From positions 27,773 to 91,772 of the forward strand of contig VGZI01000005.1 in the NCBI GenBank assembly GCA_016872605.1: a stretch of 64,000 nucleotides of DNA, read 5' to 3'. This stretch comes from Planctomycetota bacterium (GTDB lineage Bacteria; Planctomycetota; Planctomycetia; Gemmatales; Gemmataceae). The notes below the pieces were generated by a model that did not search any database, had not been told where the DNA came from, and was given only the letters and a program-made list of their open reading frames with translations. The translations under genes and the position numbers were made by a program. Position 1 is the stretch's first letter. Each line of letters begins with the position of its first letter. This document shows, in pieces, positions 1 through 7,934 of the stretch.

Positions 1-1
1 G

Positions 2-1702
2 AACGGACGTTTCGCGAACTGCGGCGATTATCCGGACAGCGAGAATACCGCGAAAGCACTCGCCTGGATCAGCAAGAACTTCAGCTTCGATCTGCCGAGC
101 CGAACCTATTACCACCTCTACGGCTTGGAGCGGGCGGGCCGGCTTTCGGGGATGCGATTCTTCGGCGAGCACGACTGGTATCGCGAAGGCTGCGAATACC
201 TCGTGAAGCGCCAGGAGCCGAACGGTGCATGGAAAACGCATGGCGGCTGGGATCGCTGGCCGCACGTCAACACCAGCTTCGCCCTGCTGTTCCTCTCCAA
301 GGGCCGCACGCCGGTGGTCATAAGCAAGCTCGTGCACGGCAATTGGCCGCGCCGCGAGGACGATCAAGATTGGAACAACGATCGCAATGACCTGCGCCAT
401 CTCACCGAATTTATCTCGCGCGAAGGCATTTTCGACCCGAAGCCCAGGGGTGAACGCAGCGAGCCCCTGGGATTGAAGAAACCGGTCGGCTGGCAAACCT
501 ACGACATCATGCGTGCTCTCTACGCCCGTAATGGCGACCGCTACACGAAGGAAGAGGAAACCGCCACCGTCGCCGACATGAGGCAATCGCCGATCCTCTA
601 CATCACCGGGCACAACGCGCCGCTCAATCGTATTCAAGGAACCGAGACGGCGCTGATCCAACGCTACGTCGAGAACGGCGGGTTCGTTTTCGCCGAGGCG
701 TGCTGCGGCGATCCCGATTTCGACAAGGGCTTCAAGCAGTGGGTCGCCAACACCTGGCCCGATCACAAGCTCGAGTATCTCAAGCCGGAGCATCCGGTCT
801 GGAGTTCGGAATACGTGATCCCCCCGGGGGATCCGTACAAATTGATGGGCCTGGACGTCGGCTGCCGAACCGTATTGATCTACAGCCCGCAGGATGCGTC
901 GTGCCACTGGGAGTCGAACAACTTCAAGGATGGCCGTGGACAACTCGCGTTTCGGCTTGGCGCGAACGTGGTGGCGCTGGCGACGGGAAAGTCGCCTCCG
1001 CTGCCGCGGTTGACGCCGTTCGATGTGGCGAGTGATCGTCCGCCGATGAAGGACCCGGAAACGAACGGGTTTTTCCAGGTAGGCCAAATCCGCCATTCGG
1101 ACAACTGGCAGCCGGCGCCCAAGGCGATGATCCACTTGATGGAGCACGTCCACAAGGCGACCGGCCTCGATGTGCTGGTGCGGCCGCGCGAGATTCGCCT
1201 GACCGAACCGATCAGTGTGCGCGAGTCGAAGTTTCTCTACATGCACGGTCGCGGCCCGTTTCGCGTCGACGCCAAGAATCTAGACGCGTTGCGATTCACG
1301 CTGGAGAATGGCGGTCTGCTCTTCGCCGATGCGTGCTGCGGCGATCCGGAGTTCGATCAGGCATTTCGCCAGTTCGTCGAGCTGCTGTTTCCCAAAGAAA
1401 AGCTGACTCGTCTTGCGACTGACGAGAAGGACCGCGACCGGCTCTTCAGCGCCGCCCTGAATCGTGGCGAAACGATCACGGCGGCCAACATCAAGTGCCG
1501 GACGACAAGGAATGCCGCGCCGGTCGCCATGGAACCGTTCCTGGAAGGGATCAAGATCGATGGCCGATGGGTCGTACTCTACAGCAAGTACGACATCGGC
1601 TGCGCCCTGGAAGGCGGTGCGTCGGCCGTGTGCGTCGGCTACGACCGCGACAGCGCTCTGCGTATCGCCACTGCGGCGGTGCGTTACAACACACGGCCGT
1701 AG
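2..1702 (+). CDS. Prenyltransferase-like repeat / tandem DUF4159 protein, 5' end outside window
   Basis: The frame is open from the left edge (first full codon at base 2) to a TAG at 1700-1702, so the gene starts upstream. The visible N-terminal part has the Trp/Gly-rich repeats of the squalene-cyclase/prenyltransferase alpha-barrel family, for example a motif reading NGAWKTHGGW. Two copies of the DUF4159 domain follow. One runs from about base 590 (LYITGHNAP, then NGGFVFAEACCGDPDF) and one from about base 1230 (LYMHGRGPF, then NGGLLFADACCGDPEF). DUF4159 has a glutamine-amidotransferase-like Rossmann fold, has no known reaction, and is common in planctomycetes. The doubling suggests internal duplication. 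Bases 443-471 form an in-frame palindrome encoding a basic linker. Function unknown; family placement is confident. Confidence 0.85.
   Translation, partial: NGRFANCGDYPDSENTAKALAWISKNFSFDLPSRTYYHLYGLERAGRLSGMRFFGEHDWYREGCEYLVKRQEPNGAWKTHGGWDRWPHVNTSFALLFLSKGRTPVVISKLVHGNWPRREDDQDWNNDRNDLRHLTEFISREGIFDPKPRGERSEPLGLKKPVGWQTYDIMRALYARNGDRYTKEEETATVADMRQSPILYITGHNAPLNRIQGTETALIQRYVENGGFVFAEACCGDPDFDKGFKQWVANTWPDHKLEYLKPEHPVWSSEYVIPPGDPYKLMGLDVGCRTVLIYSPQDASCHWESNNFKDGRGQLAFRLGANVVALATGKSPPLPRLTPFDVASDRPPMKDPETNGFFQVGQIRHSDNWQPAPKAMIHLMEHVHKATGLDVLVRPREIRLTEPISVRESKFLYMHGRGPFRVDAKNLDALRFTLENGGLLFADACCGDPEFDQAFRQFVELLFPKEKLTRLATDEKDRDRLFSAALNRGETITAANIKCRTTRNAAPVAMEPFLEGIKIDGRWVVLYSKYDIGCALEGGASAVCVGYDRDSALRIATAAVRYNTRP
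443..471. repeat. In-frame palindrome inside the DUF4159 gene
   Basis: The eight-base arms cccagggg (443-450) and cccctggg (464-471) are perfect inverted copies around a 13-base loop. The element is read through in frame as a linker (PRGERSEPLG) between the repeat domain and the first DUF4159 domain. It resembles the intergenic palindromes elsewhere in the window and is interpreted as an inserted REP-like element. Confidence 0.5.
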
Positions 1703-1708
1703 CCCGCT

Positions 1709-1762
1709 TGGCCGTTCGCCTTTGGCGAGCACCCATGGCCTCGCTCGCCGAAGGCGAGCGGC
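1709..1762. repeat. Intergenic palindrome (CGCTCGCC...GGCGAGCG type)
   Basis: The left arm ggccgttcgcctttggcgag and a matching right arm ending gcgagcggcc surround a short centre, just after the stop of the DUF4159 gene. A second member of the same family lies at 7862-7918. It may act as a transcript 3' hairpin, but no T tract follows. Confidence 0.6.
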
Positions 1763-1781
1763 CAAGAAACGGTTTTATAGA

Positions 1782-1892
1782 ACCCCTCTCCCACTGGGAG
1801 AGGGGCAGGGGTGAGGGTGGATGATCAAGCATTTTTGCGAGCTCAACCCTCACCCCCAACCCCTCTCCCAGAGGGAGAGGGGAGTCGTAAAC
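1782..1892. repeat. Pair of inverted CCCTCTCCC/GGGTGAGGG repeats
   Basis: Two units, 1782-1818 and 1854-1892, lie in opposite orientation. Each contains a CCCTCTCCC...GGGAGAGGG hairpin plus a run of GGGGTGAGGG or its complement. The same repeat occurs inside trpC (13421-13453) and inside the HzsA-like gene (22611-22652), so it is a dispersed genomic family. Confidence 0.7.
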
Positions 1893-1967
1893 GGGCCGGG
1901 TATCACGTCACAACCGTCACGCACGGCGCACCCGGCAAATCGGTTGTAAATTCCTGTTCCTTTGTTG

Positions 1968-1997
1968 TTGCACACGCATTCATTGGTGCGTTATAAT
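1968..1997 (+). promoter_or_regulatory. Sigma70-like promoter for the TPR gene
   Basis: TTGCAC at 1968-1973 and a perfect TATAAT at 1992-1997 are separated by 18 bases, in AT-richer DNA than the surroundings. The predicted start would fall near 2004, leaving a leader of about 50 bases before the ATG at 2057. Confidence 0.6.
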
Positions 1998-2056
1998 TTT
2001 TCCAAAGGCCCTGCGCGCGTGATCGTCGCTCCGCCAGGGACCGGAGGTTGGCTCAC

Positions 2057-2986
2057 ATGGCAAACAATCCCGTCGAAGCGCTGCGCAAACAAGCGCAGGA
2101 CGCCATGTCGCGCGGACAGTACCAGGAAGCACGTCAGCTCTACCTGCAACTCCTCGGCCTGCAGCCCGACAATCCGGATGTGCACTACGGCCTGGCAACC
2201 GTATTCTTCCTGGTCGGCGACGCCGAGAGTGCCGCGCATCACTTCAAGCAGGTCATTCGCCTGGACCCGCTGCGGGCAGCCGCCTACGTCAACCTCGGCG
2301 CGGTTCAGAATCGACTCGAACAGCATGACGAAGCCCTGGCAACATTGCGCAAGGCCATCCAACTCGATCCGAACCGGGCTGAAGGCTACTACAACATGGG
2401 CCTCGTCTACAAGCAACTCGGGCAACTCGATATGGCCGTCAATGCCTACCGAGAAGCGATTCGTATCAACCCGCGCATGTACGACGCGCATTACAACCTG
2501 GGCAACATTTTTCTCGAACGAGAACAGTATCATCAGGCGATCGCGCATTATAAGCAAGCGCTCGAAATTCGCCCGGACTGGCCCAAGGGCAAAGCTGCGT
2601 TGGACAGCGCGCTCGCCCATCAGCAGGAAGTGAAACATGGCAGCGGTGTAAGTCCCGCGCCCGCGCCGGCGTCAGAAGCCAAACTCGATCCCGATCGCTT
2701 GCTCGATCCCAACTTCCACGCCCAATTGCTGCGTGACCTTCACGAGATCGTCATCGAGGCCGACAATGAGACACAGGCGATGCTGGAGTTCCTGCAAAAG
2801 GAAGTCGAAGAAGCCATTCGGAATCTCTCGATCTGCATTCTGACTCCGAAAGACCCCAAGTACAACCTCGACGACTCCATCGCCCGCTTCGACGAGGTGG
2901 TGGTCAAGTTGAAGCACTTCCAAGAAACTTTGCAAAAGAAGATGCTGCGTTCCAAGCTTCTGGGCGAACAGATCGCGCGAATCTAG
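2057..2986 (+). CDS. Tetratricopeptide repeat protein
   Basis: The product has 309 residues. The start is the ATG at 2057, chosen because GGAGG (2043-2047) lies nine bases upstream; an in-frame TTG at 2048 is too close to that site. About residues 5-180 form four to five TPR units with the usual spacing, for example AYVNLGAVQNRLEQHDEAL and GYYNMGLVYKQLGQLDMAV. The C-terminal part (about 200-309) is acidic and predicted helical, possibly coiled coil, with no domain I recognise. There is no signal peptide, so it is probably a cytoplasmic scaffold for protein-protein contacts. A good sigma70-like promoter precedes it and the next gene is over 300 bases away, so it is probably monocistronic. The partner is unknown. 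Confidence 0.88.
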   Translation: MANNPVEALRKQAQDAMSRGQYQEARQLYLQLLGLQPDNPDVHYGLATVFFLVGDAESAAHHFKQVIRLDPLRAAAYVNLGAVQNRLEQHDEALATLRKAIQLDPNRAEGYYNMGLVYKQLGQLDMAVNAYREAIRINPRMYDAHYNLGNIFLEREQYHQAIAHYKQALEIRPDWPKGKAALDSALAHQQEVKHGSGVSPAPAPASEAKLDPDRLLDPNFHAQLLRDLHEIVIEADNETQAMLEFLQKEVEEAIRNLSICILTPKDPKYNLDDSIARFDEVVVKLKHFQETLQKKMLRSKLLGEQIARI

Positions 2987-3303
2987 ATCTGCTTTTTTTC
3001 ATGGCCGCAGAGTAGCTTCCTCAGCTCAGCCGCAAACGCACGAGGAACTCGTGCAGGGCCTCCTTGCCGCGCGGGCCGTTAGGCAAATTGCTGGCCTGAT
3101 ACGACGCCTCCCGCAGGCGTGTGATGTCTACGATACAGCAGCCACGAATATCGCGACGATTCTTCCAGGAATCGGCTTGGCGCGTCACCATCGGCAAAAC
3201 CCATCTTTCCGTCAAGCTCTACCCATCTTTTTGCCGAAATAACAAGATACATGAAGTATTCCGCCACGCAGGGGGCGACGCCTGAACTGAGAGAGCACGG
3301 AGC
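2987..3303. other. Intergenic stretch without a supported gene
   Basis: About 317 bases follow the TPR gene. A run of seven T (around 2993-3000) follows the stop without a convincing hairpin. A 64-codon minus-strand frame (3021-3215) exists but has no Shine-Dalgarno sequence or recognisable motif. The leader of the next gene occupies the right end. Confidence 0.5.
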
Positions 3304-4155
3304 ATGAAATATTACCGATGGATCGGGTTGGTCTTGGCATTGGGAGTGGTTTGTCCGAATGCACTCGCCCAACTTGCGTCGACGACACCCATCTTCCCGG
3401 CCCCTTCGCCGCTCTCGCCCGAGGGCACCCAGATTCGACCCACCGAGCCCATGAAGGTCGAGCCCGGCAGTCTGTCGCCGTGGATCGTCTATCGGCGTGA
3501 ATGCTGCGAGGGAGGCACTGGCTTTGTGGCGCCGATTTACACGGAAATCTACGTCAGTTCCGGCCCCACATTTCCGGTCGGCGGGATGACCCTGAGCCGC
3601 GAACTGCAAACCGGCTGGTCGTTCATGGTCGGCGCGCGAGCGCTTTTCTTCAACGAGCCGCACGATCGCGCCTGGCTCGTTGATCTTCACTTCATGCGCA
3701 CTCACGAGAGCGGCGGCAAGCAAGACACGCAGTTTCCGGTTGTGTTCTTTCAAAACGGCCGACGGTCGGATCAGCCCGATCTTCAGGGCAATCCCGGGCG
3801 GACCACCTTCTCGATCCAGGATTCCGGACGCTCCATGGTCGGCCTCGGTCTGGGTCGCGTGTGGTATCCCTGGCGGCCGGCGAACGACGAAGACGGTTGC
3901 CGCTGGCGCATCGGTGTCGACGCCGGCGGACGCTATGGAGCGCATCGCATCAACTTCAACGAATTCGGCCACGTGACCGATGCCATCGGATCGGTTTACG
4001 CGGGCGTCCAAACGATGGTTGAAATCCCCTGGCGTACCTGCCTTTTCCAAACCGGCGTGCGCTTCGAATGGGCCTACACGTGGAGCGACATCCTCCAGCG
4101 CACCAGCGACGTGCAGGACCTGAGCGTTATGCTGACGATTGGGTTGCGGTACTAA
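3304..4155 (+). CDS. Exported beta-barrel-like hypothetical protein
   Basis: The product has 283 residues. A signal peptide (about 1-22, ending PNALAQ) has a hydrophobic core after a basic start. The mature protein alternates short aromatic/hydrophobic strands with Gly/Asn/Asp turns and ends in a hydrophobic residue plus aromatic tyrosine (LTIGLRY), typical of an outer-membrane barrel terminus. Two Cys early in the mature chain (RRECCEGG) and two more later may form disulfides. No enzyme motif was seen. Barrel proteins of this size are numerous in planctomycetes and mostly uncharacterised. It converges on the DUF1501 gene across a strong palindrome. Barrel topology is inference. Confidence 0.75.
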   Translation: MKYYRWIGLVLALGVVCPNALAQLASTTPIFPAPSPLSPEGTQIRPTEPMKVEPGSLSPWIVYRRECCEGGTGFVAPIYTEIYVSSGPTFPVGGMTLSRELQTGWSFMVGARALFFNEPHDRAWLVDLHFMRTHESGGKQDTQFPVVFFQNGRRSDQPDLQGNPGRTTFSIQDSGRSMVGLGLGRVWYPWRPANDEDGCRWRIGVDAGGRYGAHRINFNEFGHVTDAIGSVYAGVQTMVEIPWRTCLFQTGVRFEWAYTWSDILQRTSDVQDLSVMLTIGLRY

Positions 4156-4160
4156 TCCTA

Positions 4161-4217
4161 AGAGGCGCGTACGAAGTAAGCGGCGGGTCGGATGCCGCTT
4201 ACTTCGTGCGCGCCTCT
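4161..4217. repeat. Long palindrome between convergent genes
   Basis: Arms of 24 bases (4161-4184 and 4194-4217) match with one mismatch. The core is acgaagtaagcggc / gccgcttacttcgt. It sits exactly between two convergent stops (4155 and 4247), so it could act as a bidirectional terminator. The same family recurs between the convergent pair at 9734-9775. Confidence 0.7.
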
Positions 4218-4246
4218 TTGCGCGCGCAGCGCTTGGACGTATCAAC

Positions 4247-5647
4247 TCACGCCACGATTTCATCAATCACATGCCCGTGCACATCGGTCAGCCGGCGGTC
4301 GATGCCATTGTGGCGGAAGATTAGGCGTGTGTGGTCGATGCCCAAAAGGTGCAGGATCGTGGCGTGGACGTCGTAACAGTAAGTCGAATGCTCGGCAGCG
4401 CGGAAGGACCATTCGTCGCTTGAGCCGTAGGTGACGCCGCCTTTGACGCCGCCGCCAGCCAGCCAGGTCGTGAAGGTGAACGGGTTGTGATCGCGGCCCA
4501 AGCTCCCCTGACTGCACGGCATCCGGCCGAACTCGGTCGTCCACATCACGATCGTGTCGTCGAGCAAGCCGCGGCGCTTCAAATCCTGAAGGAGCGCGGC
4601 GGTCGGGCGGTCCATGCTCGTGCCCATGTCGTAGTGATCGCGTTCGAGATGTTCGTGCGAATCCCAATTGCGGCGGGGGAAGCCGTTGTCGGCGCCGGAC
4701 CAGACTTGCACGAAGCGGACGCCGCGCTCTAATAGACGACGCGCGATCAGGCAATGGCGGCCGAACTCGGCGGTGATCGGCTGATCGAGCCCGTAAAGCC
4801 GCTGCGTCTCGCGCGTTTCGCCCGAGATGTCGAGCACTTCAGGTGCGCTGAGTTGCAAGCGGGCGGCAAGCTCGTAGGTCTGAATCCGGCCCTCAAGCCG
4901 CGTGTCGCCGGGACGCGTCTCGGCGTGGCGACGGTTCATCTCTTGCAGCAGACGCAGGCCGTCCCGTTCGCTATCGGGGGTGATGTAGGTGTTCGGGCCG
5001 GGGAAAAGATCGAAGATCGGATTGCGGTCGCTCGGGCGTATCGTCGTACCCTGGTTGCTGGCGGGGAGGAAAGCGCTCGACCAGTTGGCGGGGCCGTTCG
5101 GAGCGTAGCCTCGCGAATCGGGGATGACGACGAACGCGGGGAGGTTGTCGGTCATCGAGCCGAGGCCATAGGTGATCCAGGCGCCCATCGAGGGGAAGCC
5201 CGGCAGTACGAAGCCGGTGTTTTGCATGAAGGTGGCCGGCCCATGCACGTTGGAGCGTGACACCATCGACGGGATGAAGGCGATGTCATCGACGCAGGAA
5301 GCGATGTGAGGCAGGAGATCGCTGATCCACTTGCCACACTGGCCGTGCTGCCGCCAGCGCCACGGCGATTGCATGACGTGGCCAGGGTTGGACTGAAACA
5401 GTTCGACGCGTCCGCCCGGATCGAACGCCTGCCCGTTGCGCCGAATGAGGGCCGGCTTGTAATCGAACGTGTCGCATTGGCTCGCGGCTCCGGACATGAA
5501 GAGTTGGACGACGCGCTTGGCCGGCGCGTTAGCCCGACGCGCAAGCGAGGGAGTGTGTGCGAGGAGCCCGTCATCGCCCAGCAGCGCCGCGAGCGCAATG
5601 CCGCCCAGGCCGCCGCCGTACTGCCAGAGGAAATCGCGACGATTCAT
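4247..5647 (-). CDS. DUF1501 family protein (Tat-exported, sulfatase-like fold)
   Basis: The product has 466 residues from the ATG at 5647, chosen because it opens with the twin-arginine leader MNRRDFLWQYGGGLGG; the frame continues upstream without a better start. DUF1501 proteins adopt an alkaline-phosphatase/sulfatase-like fold and are abundant in planctomycetes, normally encoded beside a DUF1549/DUF1553 cytochrome-like protein. Hallmarks are the early FMSGAASQCDTFDYKP, the central GVRFVQVWSG with its nearby H residues, EFGRMPCSQG...GRDHNP, and the C-terminal [14 protein letters not shown]. No DUF1549 partner is adjacent here. The substrate is unknown. The family call is certain; the catalytic role is not. 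Confidence 0.92.
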   Translation of the reverse strand: MNRRDFLWQYGGGLGGIALAALLGDDGLLAHTPSLARRANAPAKRVVQLFMSGAASQCDTFDYKPALIRRNGQAFDPGGRVELFQSNPGHVMQSPWRWRQHGQCGKWISDLLPHIASCVDDIAFIPSMVSRSNVHGPATFMQNTGFVLPGFPSMGAWITYGLGSMTDNLPAFVVIPDSRGYAPNGPANWSSAFLPASNQGTTIRPSDRNPIFDLFPGPNTYITPDSERDGLRLLQEMNRRHAETRPGDTRLEGRIQTYELAARLQLSAPEVLDISGETRETQRLYGLDQPITAEFGRHCLIARRLLERGVRFVQVWSGADNGFPRRNWDSHEHLERDHYDMGTSMDRPTAALLQDLKRRGLLDDTIVMWTTEFGRMPCSQGSLGRDHNPFTFTTWLAGGGVKGGVTYGSSDEWSFRAAEHSTYCYDVHATILHLLGIDHTRLIFRHNGIDRRLTDVHGHVIDEIVA

Positions 5648-5811
5648 TCGAGTGATCTCGCAAGCCGCCGATACTCTGTACTCTGTACTCGGTACAGTGT
5701 CGTCCCGGCTCATCATATCGCGAATCGGAACGAAAATCCGCCGACCGACGCCAATTGGTGATTGCACTTCTCGCCATCGCCGTCTACACTCAACCTCGCC
5801 CCCCAAAAGAC

Positions 5812-5865
5812 ACCGGTCGCTTACGCTTCCGGCTCTGATGCCGGTCGCTTACGCTCCCGGCCTCG
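5812..5865. repeat. Tandem repeat unit in the DUF1080 leader
   Basis: Two direct copies of ccggtcgcttacgct(t/c)ccggc are separated by a few bases. Each carries the GCTTACGCT...GGCTCTGA core of the dispersed repeat family seen at 23258-23315 and 30471-30523. It lies just upstream of the Shine-Dalgarno sequence of the DUF1080 gene. Confidence 0.55.
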
Positions 5866-5896
5866 CCATCACCACACTTTTTTGAAGGAGCCACTC

Positions 5897-6601
5897 ATGC
5901 GTCTCGCACTCGTTCCGCTCGCCATCCTCGCCGTCGCCTTGACCACCCGCGCCGGCGACGACTTCAAGCCGGAGCCCGGCTACGTGAGCCTGTTCAATGG
6001 CAAGGACCTTGCCGGCTGGAAGTACGGCAAGGAAACCGACCTCGCCGGCAAAACCGAAACCGCCGACAAACGCTTCCGCGTCGCCGACGGCATCATCGTC
6101 GCCGAGGAAGGCAAAGGCATCAAGGATCTCTATACCGTCAAGGCATTCAACACCGAATTCAACCTGAAGCTGGAATTCCGCGCCGCCCTCAAGGCCGACA
6201 GCGGCGTCTATATCCGTGGCCCACAACTCCAGGTCCGCGACTTCATCCGCCGCGGCGAGATGAAAGGCAAACTCACGAAATTCAAAAACGATGGCTGGAA
6301 CGAACTCGACATCACCGTGAAGAACGGCGTCGTCACCACCACCGTCAACGGCAAGGCCCTCACCGAGAAGGATTCCCTGGCCCTGAGCGTCGAGAATGGC
6401 AAACCGATCGCGATGCTCAATGGCAAGTCGGTCGACATCAACAAGATCGAGTGCAGCGTCGGCGCCGTCGCTCGCTGCCTGTGCAACGGCGAACTCATGG
6501 AGAACATGAAGATCCCACAAAAGAGCGGCCAAGGCATCGGCCTGCAAGCCGAGACCGGCAAGTTTGAGTTTCGCCGCATCCGCGTCAAAGAAATGCCGTG
6601 A
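5897..6601 (+). CDS. DUF1080 / 3-keto-disaccharide hydrolase-like domain protein
   Basis: The product has 234 residues. The start is ATG 5897, six bases after GAAGGAG. A signal peptide (about 1-18, ending TRAG) leads into the domain opening GYVSLFNGKDLAGWKYG, the DUF1080 signature. These are concanavalin-like beta-sandwich proteins related to laminarinases; some members hydrolyse 3-keto-glycosides. The central DSGVYIRGPQLQVRDF and the C-terminal IGLQAETGKFEFRRIRVKEM fit the family. It is probably periplasmic. It stands alone between a DUF1501 gene and a convergent thioredoxin-like gene. Substrate specificity cannot be inferred. Confidence 0.9.
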   Translation: MRLALVPLAILAVALTTRAGDDFKPEPGYVSLFNGKDLAGWKYGKETDLAGKTETADKRFRVADGIIVAEEGKGIKDLYTVKAFNTEFNLKLEFRAALKADSGVYIRGPQLQVRDFIRRGEMKGKLTKFKNDGWNELDITVKNGVVTTTVNGKALTEKDSLALSVENGKPIAMLNGKSVDINKIECSVGAVARCLCNGELMENMKIPQKSGQGIGLQAETGKFEFRRIRVKEMP

Positions 6602-6737
6602 CGTTCACCACAATCGCATGCCCACGAAGCCGAATTGTGAGCGGCGCGAACCATCCGAATCACACGGTTGCCTGACCGCCGATGTCGTCGCGCCGCGACG
6701 GGTCGATTGACTGTGCAGGCTCGACGCAGCCTGTGCA

Positions 6738-6769
6738 TAAAAAAACCCGCAGTCTCACGACTGCGGGTT
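6738..6769 (-). terminator. Intrinsic terminator of the thioredoxin-like gene
   Basis: An 11-base perfect stem (6744-6754 with 6759-6769, core acccgcagtc / gactgcgggt) has a four-base loop. Read on the minus strand it is followed by seven T (A tract 6739-6745). It lies about 20 bases past the stop at 6790 and marks the end of the interrupted thioredoxin-like transcription unit. Confidence 0.9.
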
Positions 6770-6789
6770 CAGGAGGTGGGCAGGCGTTT

Positions 6790-7761
6790 TCATTTGCCGC
6801 GTGGGCCGCGATTGTTCCAGGGGAACGGATCGACGACTTCGACAGGGAGCGTCGAAATGCGCTCGCCGAGGATGCCTTCGAAGACGGAGGCATAGACGCG
6901 ATCGATCTTGGCCATCGAATGGGCGGCCATCAGCGTGTGGACCTGGCCTTGCGTGGAGAGCACCCAGCGACGGCCAGCTTTGTCGGCGGCAGCCTTGGCG
7001 AACGGAGCACCCTTGTTCTGTGCTTGCGTCGCTTCGAGCTGGGCGCGGAACGTCACGTCCGGCCCGTCGATCGGCGCGGGACGGAGCACCGGAGCGAGCG
7101 GCTGGCCGGTTGGGTCGCGATACTGAATCGCGTCGTTGGGGTTCTGCGGTTCGGGCGGATCGAACGTGATCGGTTCGACCGTCAGGCCGTGGTCACGGCG
7201 TAATTTCTCGGCGTGGGCGGTCCGCATGGCGATCTTGAACTTGCCGCCGTCGCCTTTGCTGTCGGCGATGGCTTTTTTGGTGGTCTCGATGATCCACTGG
7301 GCTTCGGCCATGAATTGTTGAGCGTTCACGGGCCCAGCCACGGCGTGGAGCACCCGGCCGTCGGGAGCGCAGAAGTAGCAAGCGACGTTGCCGCCTTGTT
7401 TTTGCTTGCCAACGATGCGGAAGGTGCCGACGCGTTGGAAAGCGGAGACGAAATACTTGTCGACGTATTCGCCGACCTTCTTGTCCGCCAGAGCGTTCAC
7501 ACGGAGCGCTTCAGCGTTGTTTCAGGTATAGTCCGGTTCTTCGAAGTAGCCGGAAATGTGGATGGCCAGGACGAGCTTTTGCTCTTTGGCAGCCTTGGCG
7601 GCCGCGTCCTTGACGCTCTTTTCAAAGTGAACGTTCGTTCCATGATCGCCGCAGGTTTCGGGAACTAACCCCGGCTTCTTCAATCCGCCTGTCCAGCCCG
7701 GCGAGGCGGCCAGCGCCAACGCCAACAGGCCGAGGACGGCACCACGCAAATACGATCGCAC
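6790..7761 (-). CDS. Thioredoxin-like exported protein with in-frame UGA (candidate selenoprotein)
   Basis: The gene is read from a GTG at 7761 to the stop at 6790. The start is set by a near-perfect AAAGGAGGTC (around 7765-7775). Residues 1-30 form a signal peptide. Then comes a thioredoxin-fold-like segment (KLVLAIHISGYFEEPDYT) that runs straight into a UGA codon (7524-7522, codon 80) and continues in the same frame (NNAEALRVNALADKKVGEYV) for another 243 residues, including a CYFC pair at about 128-131. With UGA read as an amino acid the product is 323 residues. If UGA stops translation, only a 79-residue fragment is made; the remainder (to 6790) lacks its own Shine-Dalgarno sequence. An intrinsic terminator follows the full frame. 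Selenocysteine is the attractive reading; nonsense mutation or sequencing error is the alternative. Confidence 0.7.
7487..7524 (-). promoter_or_regulatory. UGA codon with downstream hairpin (SECIS-like candidate)
   Basis: On the minus strand the UGA (7524-7522) is followed after six bases by a possible stem: GCUG(7515-7512), an unpaired A, AGCG(7510-7507), an 11-base loop (7506-7496), then CGCU and UGGC (7495-7487). Eight pairs, two of them G-U, flank one mismatch. The apical loop begins 15 bases after the UGA, near the range for bacterial SECIS elements, but the first two loop bases are C and U rather than including a G. Support is therefore partial. Confidence 0.35.
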
Positions 7762-7861
7762 GTTTGACCTCCTTTGCAATTCTCTGATTGAGATCATCGT
7801 CAACAAATAAGACGAGCGAGAGTCGCTTTTCGATTGACGCTTGCCAAAATAACTTTGGTGT

Positions 7862-7918
7862 TTAGCCGCTCGCCTTTGGCGAGCGCGAACATCGCGCTCG
7901 CCAAAAGCGAGCGGGTAA
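7862..7918. repeat. Palindrome between divergent genes
   Basis: Arms of about 26 bases (ttagccgctcgcctttggcg... and its inverted copy ending aagcgagcgggtaa) have a few mismatches. Same family as 1709-1762. It lies in the spacer between the divergent thioredoxin-like and FGE/TolB genes, just ahead of the latter's Shine-Dalgarno sequence. Confidence 0.65.
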
Positions 7919-7934
7919 ACAAGAGGAACGAATA

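Noticed and set aside
3021..3215. 64-codon minus-strand frame in the gap after the TPR gene
   Set aside because: No Shine-Dalgarno sequence, no known motif and no continuation; only noted in the gap entry.
3079..4266. 395-codon minus-strand frame opposite the barrel-like gene
   Set aside because: It is a shadow of the plus-strand gene: no signal peptide, motif or Shine-Dalgarno sequence, and composition driven by the opposite strand's third-position GC.
7522..7806. Treating the N-terminal thioredoxin-like piece as a complete 94-residue protein from an upstream ATG
   Set aside because: The strong Shine-Dalgarno sequence lies inside that longer frame and points to GTG 7761; the downstream frame is continuous after UGA.
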